Notes: generated by a model from the letters alone, not told the origin. A DNA stretch of 64,000 nt from Clostridia bacterium (GCA_017380575.1 JAFODS010000004.1:1-64000); one strand, 5' to 3'; positions 1-7,763 are shown, counted from the stretch's first letter. Numbers and translations: made by a program.

Positions 1-5
1 AAGCA

Positions 6-112
6 GTTTTGAAAGAGGAGATTTTTGACTCGGCAAGGCAAAAATCTGCAGATATACTGACGTATTTCAAGGATTTTTAACGAAGTCGAGGCGAAAATAT
101 ACCTTTCAAAAC
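6..112. repeat. Small palindromic element with 10-bp terminal inverted repeats
   Basis: The ends GTTTTGAAAG (6-15) and CTTTCAAAAC (103-112) are exact reverse complements. Inside are GATTTTTG (20-27) paired with CAAAAATC (39-46), and ATAC/GTAT around 54-64. The size and structure resemble a MITE-like or RNA-forming intergenic repeat. A reading frame from the window edge to TAA at 78-80 could be the last 25 codons of an upstream gene, but it lies inside the palindromic element and I do not call it. Confidence 0.5.
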
Positions 113-180
113 CTTATGGCTTGTTGGCAATTAAAGTATACACAAAAATTTCTTATTTAGCAAGTGAAAAAGAAATTTTA

Positions 181-209
181 TTGAAAAAGCGGATGCGGTC
201 TGTTATAAT
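181..209 (+). promoter_or_regulatory. Sigma-A promoter for the PHP gene
   Basis: TTGAAA (181-186), 17-bp spacer, TATAAT (204-209), preceded by TG at 201-202 (extended -10). It stands 23 bases before the ATG, with AAAGGAGG between them. Confidence 0.85.
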
Positions 210-231
210 TTTTTAAAAAGGAGGAGTTAAA

Positions 232-1158
232 ATGTTTACAAGACAGAAAGCTTTTACAGGCGAAAACAAACTTCTTAAAGGTGCTTTGCACTGCCACACA
301 ACACGATCGGACGGTAAGGTTGCACCCGATGATGTTATCCGACTTCACAAGGAAAACGGATACGATTTTATGGCGATAACCGACCATAATATATACAATT
401 ATAAAAACTACGCTGAAGACATTGAAATAACAATTATTCCCGGAATGGAAGTTGACAATACCTTTGAAAGAATCAAGGGTTTCCGCACTTTCCATCACGT
501 CTGCCTCGGTCCTGACGACGAAACCAACGGATACGAGCAGGATCAGCGTCTTCCGAACGGAGCGGCAAGAGATCAGTTTGAATATCAGCCGTTTCTTGAC
601 GAAATTCATGCAAACAACAACATAACATTCTATTGTCATCCCGAATGGAGTTCAACTCCACCGAGATACTTTGACAAGCTCAAGGGAAATGTCGCAATGG
701 AAATCTGGAACTCAGGCGGTGCAGACGAAAATTATATGGACACAAATGCACTTTATTGGGACGACCTGCTTGGTCAGGGCATAAAACTCTGGGGCGTTGC
801 GACGGATGACGGTCACCAGCCCCACCACCATTGCAAAGGCTGGGTAATGGTTAACGCAGAGAACGATGTAAAGGCTATTCTTGAAGCGATTAAAGACGGA
901 AGATTTTATTCGTCCTGCGGTCCCGTTATAAAGGACTTCTATTTTGAAAACGGCAAAATTTATTTTGACTGTGAACCGTGCAAGGAAATTCGTTTCATAA
1001 GCGACTGCCACCCGACAAGAATTTTCAGAAACGAGGACGGACAGATTACACACGCTGAAGCTGACATCGACCCTGAAAATTATAAATATATCCGTGCATA
1101 TGTCATCGACAATGACGGAAAACAGGCATGGACAAACCCGATTTTCTTTGAAGACTGA
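232..1158 (+). CDS. PHP-domain metallo-phosphoesterase family protein
   Basis: 308 residues. It carries the metal-ligand motifs of the PHP (polymerase and histidinol phosphatase) fold: LHCHTTRSDG near residue 20, ITDHN near 54, a YCHPEW segment near 133 and ATDDGH near 190. The family hydrolyses phosphoesters with a multinuclear metal centre, but the substrate here cannot be read from sequence. No signal peptide is visible, so it is probably cytoplasmic. The start follows AAAGGAGG by 6 bases and a near-consensus promoter lies just upstream. It is followed after 58 bases by a GH78 rhamnosidase in the same direction, which suggests a role in a sugar-degradation unit, although the pairing alone does not define a function. 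Confidence 0.85.
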   Translation: MFTRQKAFTGENKLLKGALHCHTTRSDGKVAPDDVIRLHKENGYDFMAITDHNIYNYKNYAEDIEITIIPGMEVDNTFERIKGFRTFHHVCLGPDDETNGYEQDQRLPNGAARDQFEYQPFLDEIHANNNITFYCHPEWSSTPPRYFDKLKGNVAMEIWNSGGADENYMDTNALYWDDLLGQGIKLWGVATDDGHQPHHHCKGWVMVNAENDVKAILEAIKDGRFYSSCGPVIKDFYFENGKIYFDCEPCKEIRFISDCHPTRIFRNEDGQITHAEADIDPENYKYIRAYVIDNDGKQAWTNPIFFED

Positions 1159-1216
1159 GGATAAGGTCTGTAAAAAGTGAAGACTGCATAAAACAAGCCA
1201 AGAAAGGGAGATTAAT

Positions 1217-3394
1217 GTGACGCAGGAGTATTTTTTTCATAATGCAAAATGGGTCGGTGCGAAAGAGCGCACAAAGGACAGCTTTGCAGTTCTGAAAGGC
1301 AGTTTTGAAGCAGAGTCTGCAAAAAATGCAACTCTCAACGTCTTGGGACTTGGCTTTTTCAAATGTTACATTAACGGTGAATGTGTCAATCCCGATACGT
1401 TTCTTCCGCTTTCATCCGACTTTGAGGCAGGTTGTGACCCTGTTGATGAGGTTATCTCGGGTCACCGTGTTTATGTTCCGCAGTTCGATATAACTCCTTT
1501 TGTGAAATCGGGCGAAAACGATATTGAAATCCATTATGGTGGCGGTTGGTATACGCACAGGGAACGCACATTCGGTCTGCCGAAAGCAATTTATTGCATA
1601 ACGGTTGAAGCCAAAAACGGTGTTGAACATTTCGTTTCTGACGAGAATTGTAAAATCCGCAAAGGCTCAGTTTGTCAATACAACTTCACGTGGGAAGAGC
1701 ATCACGATTTTTCTGCCATTGACGGTTATTCGTGGGAAAATGCGGTTCTTACAGAAGTTCTTGAAACAGAATACTGCTCAACGGATTGTCCGTGGGATAA
1801 GCTTATTGAAAAGCTTCCTGTTAAGAAAGTAAAAGAAACAGAAAACGGTACCGTATACGATTGCGGTGAAAATACAACAGGCTATCCCGTATTGAAAATC
1901 ACGGCAGAAAAAGGCGAAAAATTCTGTGTTAATTTTGCTGAAGAGCTTGCGGAGGACGGTTCACTTGACCCGACGCACGTTCACGGTCAGCAGTTTACTG
2001 TTGTTTCCGACGGCAAAGAAGCTCTCGTTCAGCCTGAATTCACCTGGTTCGGTTTTAGATTTTTTGAGGTTATCGGCAAAGCTGAACCCGAATGTGTGAA
2101 GGTTATCTATGCCGATGTGCCGATTTCTTCAACCTTTGAGTGCGACAACGAAACACTCAACTGGATTTACAAAACCTTTATGCACACAATGCTTTGCAAT
2201 ATGCATACAGGACACCCTTCCGACTGTCCGCACCTTGAAAGAAGAGGCTATACGGGCGACGGTCAGCTTACCTGCAACGCGGCATTGACCGTGTTTGATG
2301 CCAAGGCTTTCTATGAAAAATGGATGCAGGATATCGGTGACTGTCAGGATGTTTTAAGCGGACATATTCAGTATACCGCTCCGTATCTTCGCAGTGGCGG
2401 AGGTCCCGGTGGCTGGGGATGTGCGATTGTTGAAGTGCCGTATCAGCTTTATAAGCACTACGGTGAAAAGGAAATTCTTGCAAAGTATTATCCACAGATG
2501 CGTCGTTATATCGATTACCTTGAAGCACACTCGGAATACGGTGTTGTAACGAGCGACAAAAAGGGTGAATGGTGCCTTGGTGACTGGTGCGGACCGAATA
2601 TTCTTTATCCTGAAAAGGATATCACGTCACATAATCAGCAGGTCGTTCTTCCTGCACCGATGGTCAACACTTACTTTATGGTAAAATCTCTTCAGCAGAT
2701 GTGCGAAATTGCAAAGAATATCGGTAAAGATGAAGACATCGCAGAGTATGAAGAAAAGATTAAATACCGTAAGGGTGCAATTACTGCGGCTTATTTCAAT
2801 ACATTTGACGACAATTTCGTTATGAATGTTCAGGGTGCAAATTCATTTGCGGTTGACATCGGTCTTGGTAACGAAAAGACTTATAAAAATATGAAGAGCT
2901 ACTACAAAAAGCTCGGTCACTATGACACAGGAATTTTTGCAACGGACATTGTCACCCGTCAGCTTTTCAAGAAAGGTGACAGCGACCTTGCTGTTGATTT
3001 GCTTACTCATAACGGTGACCAGGGATTTGAGCATTGGCGAAGAAACGGTGCAACAACATTCCACGAATATTGGGACAGTAACCGCAGCCGTTCACACAGT
3101 CACCCGATGTTCGGTGCACCTGTTGCATATCTTTTTGAATATCTTCTCGGAATAAGACAGACTGAAGATTCAGCAGGTTACAAGTCAATTATAATCGAGC
3201 CGATGAGCGTTGACAGATTCAAGTGGATGAAAGGCAGTATCACAACGCCCAACGGTGTTGTTGCGGTCAGCTACGAAAACAAAAACGGCAAAGTGAAATT
3301 CAATATTTCAATTCCCAAAAATACTGAAGCGGTGTTCCGTTACAAAGACACAAACACAAAGCTTATTCAGGGCGAGAATGAATTTGAGGTGTGA
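1217..3394 (+). CDS. GH78 family alpha-L-rhamnosidase
   Basis: 725 residues with a GTG start preceded by AAGGGAG at 1203-1209. The N-terminal third is beta-rich, as in the accessory beta-sandwich domains of GH78. The (alpha/alpha)6 catalytic barrel begins near residue 310. DCPHLERRGYTGD, around residue 336, corresponds to the family signature that holds the acidic catalytic residues. The stretch SRSHSHPMFGAPVAYLFEYL near 630 is also typical. The enzyme releases terminal alpha-L-rhamnose from plant glycans or flavonoid glycosides. No signal peptide is seen, so it probably acts on imported oligosaccharides in the cytoplasm. It lies 58 bases behind the PHP gene and 6 bases before a small membrane protein gene, so the three may be cotranscribed. 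Family assignment is firm; substrate is inferred. Confidence 0.9.
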   Translation: MTQEYFFHNAKWVGAKERTKDSFAVLKGSFEAESAKNATLNVLGLGFFKCYINGECVNPDTFLPLSSDFEAGCDPVDEVISGHRVYVPQFDITPFVKSGENDIEIHYGGGWYTHRERTFGLPKAIYCITVEAKNGVEHFVSDENCKIRKGSVCQYNFTWEEHHDFSAIDGYSWENAVLTEVLETEYCSTDCPWDKLIEKLPVKKVKETENGTVYDCGENTTGYPVLKITAEKGEKFCVNFAEELAEDGSLDPTHVHGQQFTVVSDGKEALVQPEFTWFGFRFFEVIGKAEPECVKVIYADVPISSTFECDNETLNWIYKTFMHTMLCNMHTGHPSDCPHLERRGYTGDGQLTCNAALTVFDAKAFYEKWMQDIGDCQDVLSGHIQYTAPYLRSGGGPGGWGCAIVEVPYQLYKHYGEKEILAKYYPQMRRYIDYLEAHSEYGVVTSDKKGEWCLGDWCGPNILYPEKDITSHNQQVVLPAPMVNTYFMVKSLQQMCEIAKNIGKDEDIAEYEEKIKYRKGAITAAYFNTFDDNFVMNVQGANSFAVDIGLGNEKTYKNMKSYYKKLGHYDTGIFATDIVTRQLFKKGDSDLAVDLLTHNGDQGFEHWRRNGATTFHEYWDSNRSRSHSHPMFGAPVAYLFEYLLGIRQTEDSAGYKSIIIEPMSVDRFKWMKGSITTPNGVVAVSYENKNGKVKFNISIPKNTEAVFRYKDTNTKLIQGENEFEV

Positions 3395-3400
3395 AACGAA

Positions 3401-3958
3401 ATGAAGTTTAAAAATGAAAACCCATTTGACAAAACAGTTGAAGGATATAAAGTGCGGTGGCAGTTTTTTAGCAGATTGTTAGGGGCGCTTCTGGTTTTAC
3501 ATATTTATCTTGCTTGGATTCTTGGTTGGTTTGTGCTGTGGGGGATTTGGCCTCTTGAAGAGATTGTGCAAGGACTGGATCAAGCGATAGTCGGAGTTTT
3601 TTCGATTTTTATCGCTCCATTATTTGTGCTGTCGGTCATTAATAGATTTGTTGGTCCGATTGTTTGTGTTTTAACGGATGACGGCATTCATCACAATGGC
3701 AGATTTGTTAAGTGGAAAGATATTTTAAGTATAGAATATAATCCTGAGTTGGTCAGAAAAATACAATTTAGTCGAATTGTTATATACACAAGGAGCGATG
3801 AAATTGTAATAAACCACGCACCGCTGTATATGCTTATCAGAATAAAACGAATGCAACCGCAGATAAAAATCAGACTTAATAAATTCAAAAAGTATTTCTC
3901 TATAATTTTTATGGTGATATTAATGGTTGTCGGTGCGGTTTTTCCTATTGTTGTTTAA
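3401..3958 (+). CDS. Small membrane protein with a PH-like soluble segment
   Basis: 185 residues of unknown function. Hydrophobic segments around residues 28-50 and 60-82, and a third at the C-terminus (about 163-184), suggest three membrane spans. The central part (about 88-145, with TDDGIHHNGRFVKWKDI) resembles the bacterial PH-like (bPH) segments of small membrane proteins, where a beta-rich domain follows two helices. The start is 6 bases after the rhamnosidase stop, which implies translational coupling. Its codons are more AT-rich than those of the glycosidase. The similarity to bPH proteins is a visual impression, not a search result. Confidence 0.65.
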   Translation: MKFKNENPFDKTVEGYKVRWQFFSRLLGALLVLHIYLAWILGWFVLWGIWPLEEIVQGLDQAIVGVFSIFIAPLFVLSVINRFVGPIVCVLTDDGIHHNGRFVKWKDILSIEYNPELVRKIQFSRIVIYTRSDEIVINHAPLYMLIRIKRMQPQIKIRLNKFKKYFSIIFMVILMVVGAVFPIVV

Positions 3959-4034
3959 TAGAAACATAATTTGGCTCACATAATCTTAACCTAAATTTTT
4001 AGAAAATAATTTTCACTCTTATACAATTTAACCA

Positions 4035-4063
4035 ATGACAAACCGTCTCCTTTGTGCTATACT
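4035..4063 (+). promoter_or_regulatory. Promoter for the antiporter gene
   Basis: ATGACA (4035-4040), 17-bp spacer, TATACT (4058-4063) with an upstream TGC. It overlaps the in-frame TTG at 4052, so translation must start at the downstream ATG (4091). Confidence 0.8.
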
Positions 4064-4090
4064 AACAGCCGCAAAGGAGATGTATTTTTT

Positions 4091-5389
4091 ATGCAAACTT
4101 TAATGAGCTTATCTGTCTGCCTTTTTGCAGGCCTTGTGCTCTCTCGTGTAGCTAAACTTGTAAAACTTCCTGCTGTTACGGCATACCTTGTTGCAGGTAT
4201 TCTTGTCGGTCCGTATGTGCTCGGTTCTTTCGGTGTACCGGGTCTCGGCTTTATAAGCATGGAAGACATAAAATCATATGAACTTATCCCTGACGTCGCT
4301 CTCGGATTCATCGCCTTCCTTATCGGTAATGAATTCCGTCTTGCTCAGCTTAAAGCAACGGGTAAGCAGGCAACGGTTATCGGTATTATTCAGGCTGTTT
4401 TTACAACACTTCTGGTTGATGCAGCACTCATCGGACTTCATTTTCTTATTCCCGATAAGCTTCCGCTTCCGGCAGCAATTGTTCTCGGTGCAGTCGCATC
4501 TGCAACAGCTCCTGCGGCAACGCTTATGGTTGTTAAGCAGTATAAGGCAAAGGGTCCCTTGACGGACATCCTTCTTCCGATTGTTGCTCTTGACGACGCT
4601 GTAGGTCTTGTGCTTTTTGCTGTTTCTTTCGGTGTTGCAAAAGCACTTATCCACGGTTCGGTTGACGTTCTTTCAATCGTTGTTGAACCGATTCTTGAGG
4701 TTGTTTTGTCAGTCCTTCTCGGTTTTGTTATGGGTGTGGTCTTTACTTTCACAGAAAAGTTTTTCCACTCACGTTCAAAGCGTCTTGCAGTTTCTGTTGC
4801 ATTCGTATTTTTCACCGTTGCACTTTCAATGATGGAGTTCAAAATCGGCGGTGTACATATCGCATTCTCATCTCTTCTTTCCTGTATGATGCTCGGTACG
4901 GTATTCTGCAATATGTGTGATTTCTCCGAAGAGCTTATGGACAGAATCGACCGTTGGACGGCTCCGCTTTTCGTTCTCTTCTTTGTAATCAGCGGTGCAG
5001 AGCTTGAACTTTCAACATTCAAAGAGCTTGTTGTTGTCTGTATCGGTGTTGCATACATCGCGTTCCGTTCTCTCGGTAAATACTTCGGCGCAAGATTCAG
5101 CTCAAAGGCTGTTAAGTGTGACGAGCATATCGTCAAGTATCTCGGTATCACCCTTCTTCCGCAGGCAGGTGTTGCCCTTGGTATGGCTCTCAAGGCAGAA
5201 ACACTCGGCGAGGAAGGTATGATAGTAACAAATATTATCTTGTTCTCAGTTCTTATCTACGAGCTTGTCGGCCCGTTCCTTACAAAGATTGCCCTTACAA
5301 AAGCAGGCGAAATCAAGCCCGACGGCGCAGTCAGTGCAAGAAAACCCGACACAATCCAACCCGAACTTAAAAAGAATCAAGTTAAATAA
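4091..5389 (+). CDS. Kef/CPA2-type cation:proton antiporter
   Basis: 432 residues from ATG 4091, which follows AAAGGAGAT at 4073-4081. An upstream in-frame TTG lies inside the promoter and was rejected. About 12 hydrophobic segments fill the length. The N-terminal LVLSRVAKLVKLPAVTAYLVAG and the segment LGAVASATAPAATLMV are typical of CPA2 sodium/potassium:proton exchangers. The conserved acidic position is seen in LPIVALDDAVGLVLFAVSF. There is no C-terminal RCK/TrkA-N regulatory domain, so this is a short, transporter-only form, which would sit in the cytoplasmic membrane and exchange Na+ or K+ for H+. It has its own promoter and a strong structured terminator, so it is probably monocistronic. 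Confidence 0.88.
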   Translation: MQTLMSLSVCLFAGLVLSRVAKLVKLPAVTAYLVAGILVGPYVLGSFGVPGLGFISMEDIKSYELIPDVALGFIAFLIGNEFRLAQLKATGKQATVIGIIQAVFTTLLVDAALIGLHFLIPDKLPLPAAIVLGAVASATAPAATLMVVKQYKAKGPLTDILLPIVALDDAVGLVLFAVSFGVAKALIHGSVDVLSIVVEPILEVVLSVLLGFVMGVVFTFTEKFFHSRSKRLAVSVAFVFFTVALSMMEFKIGGVHIAFSSLLSCMMLGTVFCNMCDFSEELMDRIDRWTAPLFVLFFVISGAELELSTFKELVVVCIGVAYIAFRSLGKYFGARFSSKAVKCDEHIVKYLGITLLPQAGVALGMALKAETLGEEGMIVTNIILFSVLIYELVGPFLTKIALTKAGEIKPDGAVSARKPDTIQPELKKNQVK

Positions 5390-5416
5390 AAACAAATTAA
5401 ATTGCTGTGCAAATAC

Positions 5417-5506
5417 GAAAAAGGAAATACGAGCAACGGCGTAACAATCAGAAATTGTTACAGATGAGAATCTCTTAATCACTCCTATTTCCTTTTTCTT
5501 TGTTTT
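5417..5506 (+). terminator. Branched terminator-like RNA after the antiporter
   Basis: A 13-bp perfect outer stem, GAAAAAGGAAATA (5417-5429) with TATTTCCTTTTTC (5486-5498), encloses an 8-bp hairpin (GTAACAAT 5441-5448 / ATTGTTAC 5454-5461) and a small AGA/TCT hairpin. T-rich sequence follows. It is a larger and more branched shape than an ordinary intrinsic terminator. Confidence 0.6.
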
Positions 5507-5565
5507 TATGACTTTTCATCTGACAAAAGTGAAGATAACCATATGAATTAAATTTAAAAATACAC

Positions 5566-5594
5566 TTGATTTTTAGGTTGTTGTTAGTTATAAT
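5566..5594 (+). promoter_or_regulatory. Promoter for tRNA-Ser
   Basis: TTGATT (5566-5571), 17-bp spacer, TATAAT (5589-5594), 22 bases before the tRNA. Confidence 0.8.
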
Positions 5595-5616
5595 AGTATG
5601 GCTGTAAGGCAGATAC

Positions 5617-5709
5617 GGAGAGTTGTCCGAGCTGGCCGAAGGAGCGCGATTGGAAATCGCGTAACAGGCTATAACCTGTTCGAGGGTTCGAATCCCTTGC
5701 TCTCCGCCA
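5617..5709 (+). tRNA. tRNA-Ser (anticodon GGA), CCA encoded
   Basis: Acceptor arms GGAGAGT (5617-5623) and GCTCTCC (ending 5705) pair, followed by discriminator G and encoded CCA (5707-5709). The anticodon loop reads TTGGAAA between GCGAT-type stems, giving GGA. There is a long variable arm (ACAGGCTATAACCTGT) and a TTCGAAT T-loop, as expected for class II tRNA-Ser. Confidence 0.97.
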
Positions 5710-5714
5710 AAAAG

Positions 5715-5750
5715 AAAAGAGTCGCAACACGCGGCTCTTTTTCTTTTTTA
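5715..5750 (+). terminator. Intrinsic terminator of tRNA-Ser
   Basis: AAAGAGTCGC pairs with GCGGCTCTTT and is followed by TTCTTTTTT. Confidence 0.85.
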
Positions 5751-5758
5751 TTTAAAAT

Positions 5759-5921
5759 CAAAGCAAGGGATTCGAAGCCCGAGGGGGCGAGGAGCGTAAA
5801 GAAAACAATTCGGTGAATTGTTTTTAGCTCCGAAGTCTGAGGCGGTGCTGTTGCAAAGCAACGGCAGCCGAGGACGTAACCTGCGAAGCAGGTGTATCCC
5901 TTACTCTTCGCCAAGATAATA
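5759..5921 (+). repeat. Degenerate tRNA-like hairpin repeat behind tRNA-Ser
   Basis: The segment opens with GCAAGGGATTCGAA, the reverse complement of the tRNA-Ser T-arm, and ends with TATCCCTTACTCTTCGCCAA, close to the tRNA 3' end. Between them are short hairpins with small loops: AACAATTC-ggt-GAATTGTT, GTTGC-aaa-GCAAC and CCTGC-gaa-GCAGG. It is not a complete tRNA (no acceptor 5' arm or anticodon arm). It looks like a tRNA-derived repeat expanded by small palindromes. Confidence 0.5.
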
Positions 5922-5925
5922 ACGG

Positions 5926-5969
5926 TACCCTTTGTGGCACCCTCCGTAAGGAAGGTGCCACAAAGGGTA
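5926..5969. repeat. Perfect 16-bp inverted repeat
   Basis: The arms TACCCTTTGTGGCACC (5926-5941) and GGTGCCACAAAGGGTA (5954-5969) are exact complements around a 12-base loop. No T-run follows, so it is not a standard terminator. Confidence 0.75.
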
Positions 5970-6006
5970 GCTCTTGTATCTAAACTGAATAATTGATTTC
6001 TTTAAG

Positions 6007-6108
6007 CGGTGTAGCCATTGGCTATACCGTTTTCTGTTACACACCTTTTCAAAGTGTGTAACCCACTATGACACTTTCTCAAATACTCTGAGAAAAGATG
6101 TCAGTGGG
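6007..6108. other. Three consecutive hairpins, possible structured RNA
   Basis: H1 is 6007-6029 (CGGTGTAGCC / GGCTATACCG). H2 is 6036-6062 (GTTACACAC / GTGTGTAAC). H3 is 6062-6108 (CCCACT..GACA.TTTCTCA / TGAGAAA..TGTCAGTGGG). They abut with few spare bases. The 613-base interval 5710-6322 holds no convincing protein gene; it consists of the tRNA terminator, the tRNA-like repeat, these hairpins and the upstream control region of the HTH gene. Confidence 0.45.
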
Positions 6109-6246
6109 CATTTCGAGGGCACAGTTTCTATTAAAAAAGCGCGGTTTACACTATATTTAAACTTTATGGTTGCGTAGTAGGTGATTTGTTTAGTTGTCAA
6201 ATCTGACCGTAAAGTTTTTATCTTGATTTTTGGATAACATCAAAAA

Positions 6247-6301
6247 AGACAACAAAAGTTGTCTGATATGACTACTATTTTAGAGTGAGATGTGTTATAA
6301 T
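6247..6301 (+). promoter_or_regulatory. Promoter and candidate operator of the HTH gene
   Basis: An extended -10, TGTTATAAT, ends at 6301, just before the Shine-Dalgarno site; no good -35 is seen. AGACAAC-aaaa-GTTGTCT (6247-6264) is a perfect palindrome upstream, and a further GTTGTC half-site lies near 6193. This layout fits autoregulation by the HTH protein. Confidence 0.5.
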
Positions 6302-6322
6302 GAAAAAAAGGAGGCACAAGCC

Positions 6323-7408
6323 GTGAATAATTTGAAGAAAAACATCGACCATTATATGAAATTAAAAGGGATAAAAATGTATAGTCATTTGTTGGTGAAT
6401 ATTGCACACGAATTAGGTGTCAAAGGTCAAGAAGCATACAAATTTGCAAATAAAGAAAAATCTAACTTTTCAAAAATGTTAAAAGGTGAAAGACCGCTTA
6501 AATATGAATTTATTATTCCTTTAGAAAAAATATTCGGTGTTTCATTAGCACGACTGATGGATGAAGATGCGTATAAATTACCTATAGAAAAAGAAAACGT
6601 ACCATTTAACAAAGGCTTTAGATATTATGCATATTTAGATGATCCACAATTATATAAAAATGAATTTAATTTGTTGATGGCAACTGACGGAACACCTATT
6701 ATTACTCAAACAGATGAATTCGGCAAAACCTTTCTTGATTATGTAGTTGAATATCATTCGGTTAATGGCGTGAGATATCTTTATGAAGAGTATGGAATAA
6801 AATTGAAATGGTATTTAAATCATTTTGAATTCAGAAAAGACAAAGGAATAACTTGGATTAATTTTGAAAATAGTATAGAATTTGCGCGTCTTGTAGCAAG
6901 TATGAAGGACGTTGAATTATTTAATAGCATTTATGATTCCTATAATATGTTTTTTGCTTGCGGTTACTATGATGTTGGTAGTTGTATTTTTGCCAACAAT
7001 GATTTTTTGGAATTAATATTAGATAATAATGAAATATTCAATTCAATATTTGAAGAAAAACAATATGTATTTGAATTAAGTAATTTTACTAAAAGAAAAA
7101 AACAGATCGAGTCAATTACATATAATTCAATCAATCCGATAATAAATAACTGTTTAAGTTATGCATTAAAAAATTTAGATAAATATAAACAACAAGCAAT
7201 AGAAATATTAAAATTTGGAATCGACTACAACCGAAAGAAAGCTACTAATATAGATTTTAGTAGTTGTTATATTTGTAATGAGCTTGGTGCATTGAAAAAC
7301 ATTGAGGATGAGGATTTTTATGAATTGATTATTTTGGCTGATGTAGAAACAAGTGACCCTGAAATAAAAGCATTAATTTCTCAATTGCCACGTTTTAATA
7401 AATACTAA
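6323..7408 (+). CDS. Unknown protein with an XRE-like N-terminal HTH
   Basis: 361 residues from GTG 6323, placed 8 bases after AAAAAAAGGAGG. An earlier in-frame ATG (6290) overlaps the -10 box and cannot be the start. Residues about 1-75 read like a Cro/CI-type helix-turn-helix (NIAHELGV, then SNFSKMLKGERPLKYEFIIPLEK). The rest is an AT-rich, Asn/Lys/Tyr-rich helical protein I do not recognise; the segment FLDYVVEYHSVNGVRYLYEE is faintly ankyrin-like. Base composition is clearly lower in GC than both flanks, which suggests recent acquisition. It is followed after 12 bases by a small acidic gene with a frameshift, and the two look like one operon ending in a strong terminator. A regulatory, toxin-antitoxin or phage-related role is possible but unproven. 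Confidence 0.7.
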   Translation: MNNLKKNIDHYMKLKGIKMYSHLLVNIAHELGVKGQEAYKFANKEKSNFSKMLKGERPLKYEFIIPLEKIFGVSLARLMDEDAYKLPIEKENVPFNKGFRYYAYLDDPQLYKNEFNLLMATDGTPIITQTDEFGKTFLDYVVEYHSVNGVRYLYEEYGIKLKWYLNHFEFRKDKGITWINFENSIEFARLVASMKDVELFNSIYDSYNMFFACGYYDVGSCIFANNDFLELILDNNEIFNSIFEEKQYVFELSNFTKRKKQIESITYNSINPIINNCLSYALKNLDKYKQQAIEILKFGIDYNRKKATNIDFSSCYICNELGALKNIEDEDFYELIILADVETSDPEIKALISQLPRFNKY

Positions 7409-7420
7409 AGGAGGAAAATT

Positions 7421-7601
7421 ATGGGTAAACATTTTTTTTGATTATGAGGACGGCGATTTTGCTTATTCTATATCTGACAATATGGCGATAGATTCTGATG
7501 GGGATTTATTGATGAGGATGGGAGATAATATGGCAATGGATATGGATTCGGGCGAATTGCATATTATATCCGGTTGGCCTAACGAAGACGATGACGACTA
7601 A
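7421..7601 (+). pseudogene. Small acidic protein gene split by a frameshift in a T8 run
   Basis: ATG 7421 follows AAAGGAGGAAAATT. As written it codes MGKHFF and then stops (TGA 7439-7441), because eight T bases lie at 7432-7439. With seven T bases the frame continues to TAA 7599-7601 and gives a 59-residue protein rich in Asp and Met, with two related segments (SDNMAIDSDGDLLMR and GDNMAMDMDSGELHI) and an Asp-rich tail (NEDDDD). The long open frame after the run, the good ribosome binding site and the internal repeat show that the frame is real. It could be a sequencing error, a disrupted gene, phase variation, or transcriptional slippage. The family is not one I can name. Confidence 0.7.
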
Positions 7602-7653
7602 AATAACGGCGACAGAGAGACTAAAGCCTTTCTGCCGCCATTTTTTATGATTA

Positions 7654-7716
7654 GAATAACCGAAGGGAGATAACTTATTTACGGAGTGTCTCCCTTGGGT
7701 GCCGTTATTCTTTTTT
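7654..7716 (+). terminator. Terminator of the HTH/acidic-protein operon
   Basis: GAATAAC..AAGGGAGA (7654-7671) pairs with TCTCCCTT..GTTATTC (to 7710), followed by six T bases. A second smaller hairpin, GGCG..CAGA / TCTGCCGCC at 7608-7639, precedes it and also has a T-run. Confidence 0.8.
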
Positions 7717-7763
7717 GCAATGGTTCTGCTTTAAAGCTATCTCACAAACTTCACTCAGCAGAC

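Noticed and set aside
1..80. Partial protein gene entering from the left edge
   Set aside because: Twenty-five open codons lie wholly in a palindromic repeat; too short to support a gene.
4438..5193. Minus-strand open frame of 251 codons inside the antiporter gene
   Set aside because: It is an antisense shadow rich in Ser, Thr and Arg, with no start signals; the + strand frame is a clear transporter.
5598..5914. Short open frames across tRNA-Ser on both strands
   Set aside because: They translate the tRNA and its repeat; peptides of this kind (for example GFEPSNRL) are well-known artefacts.
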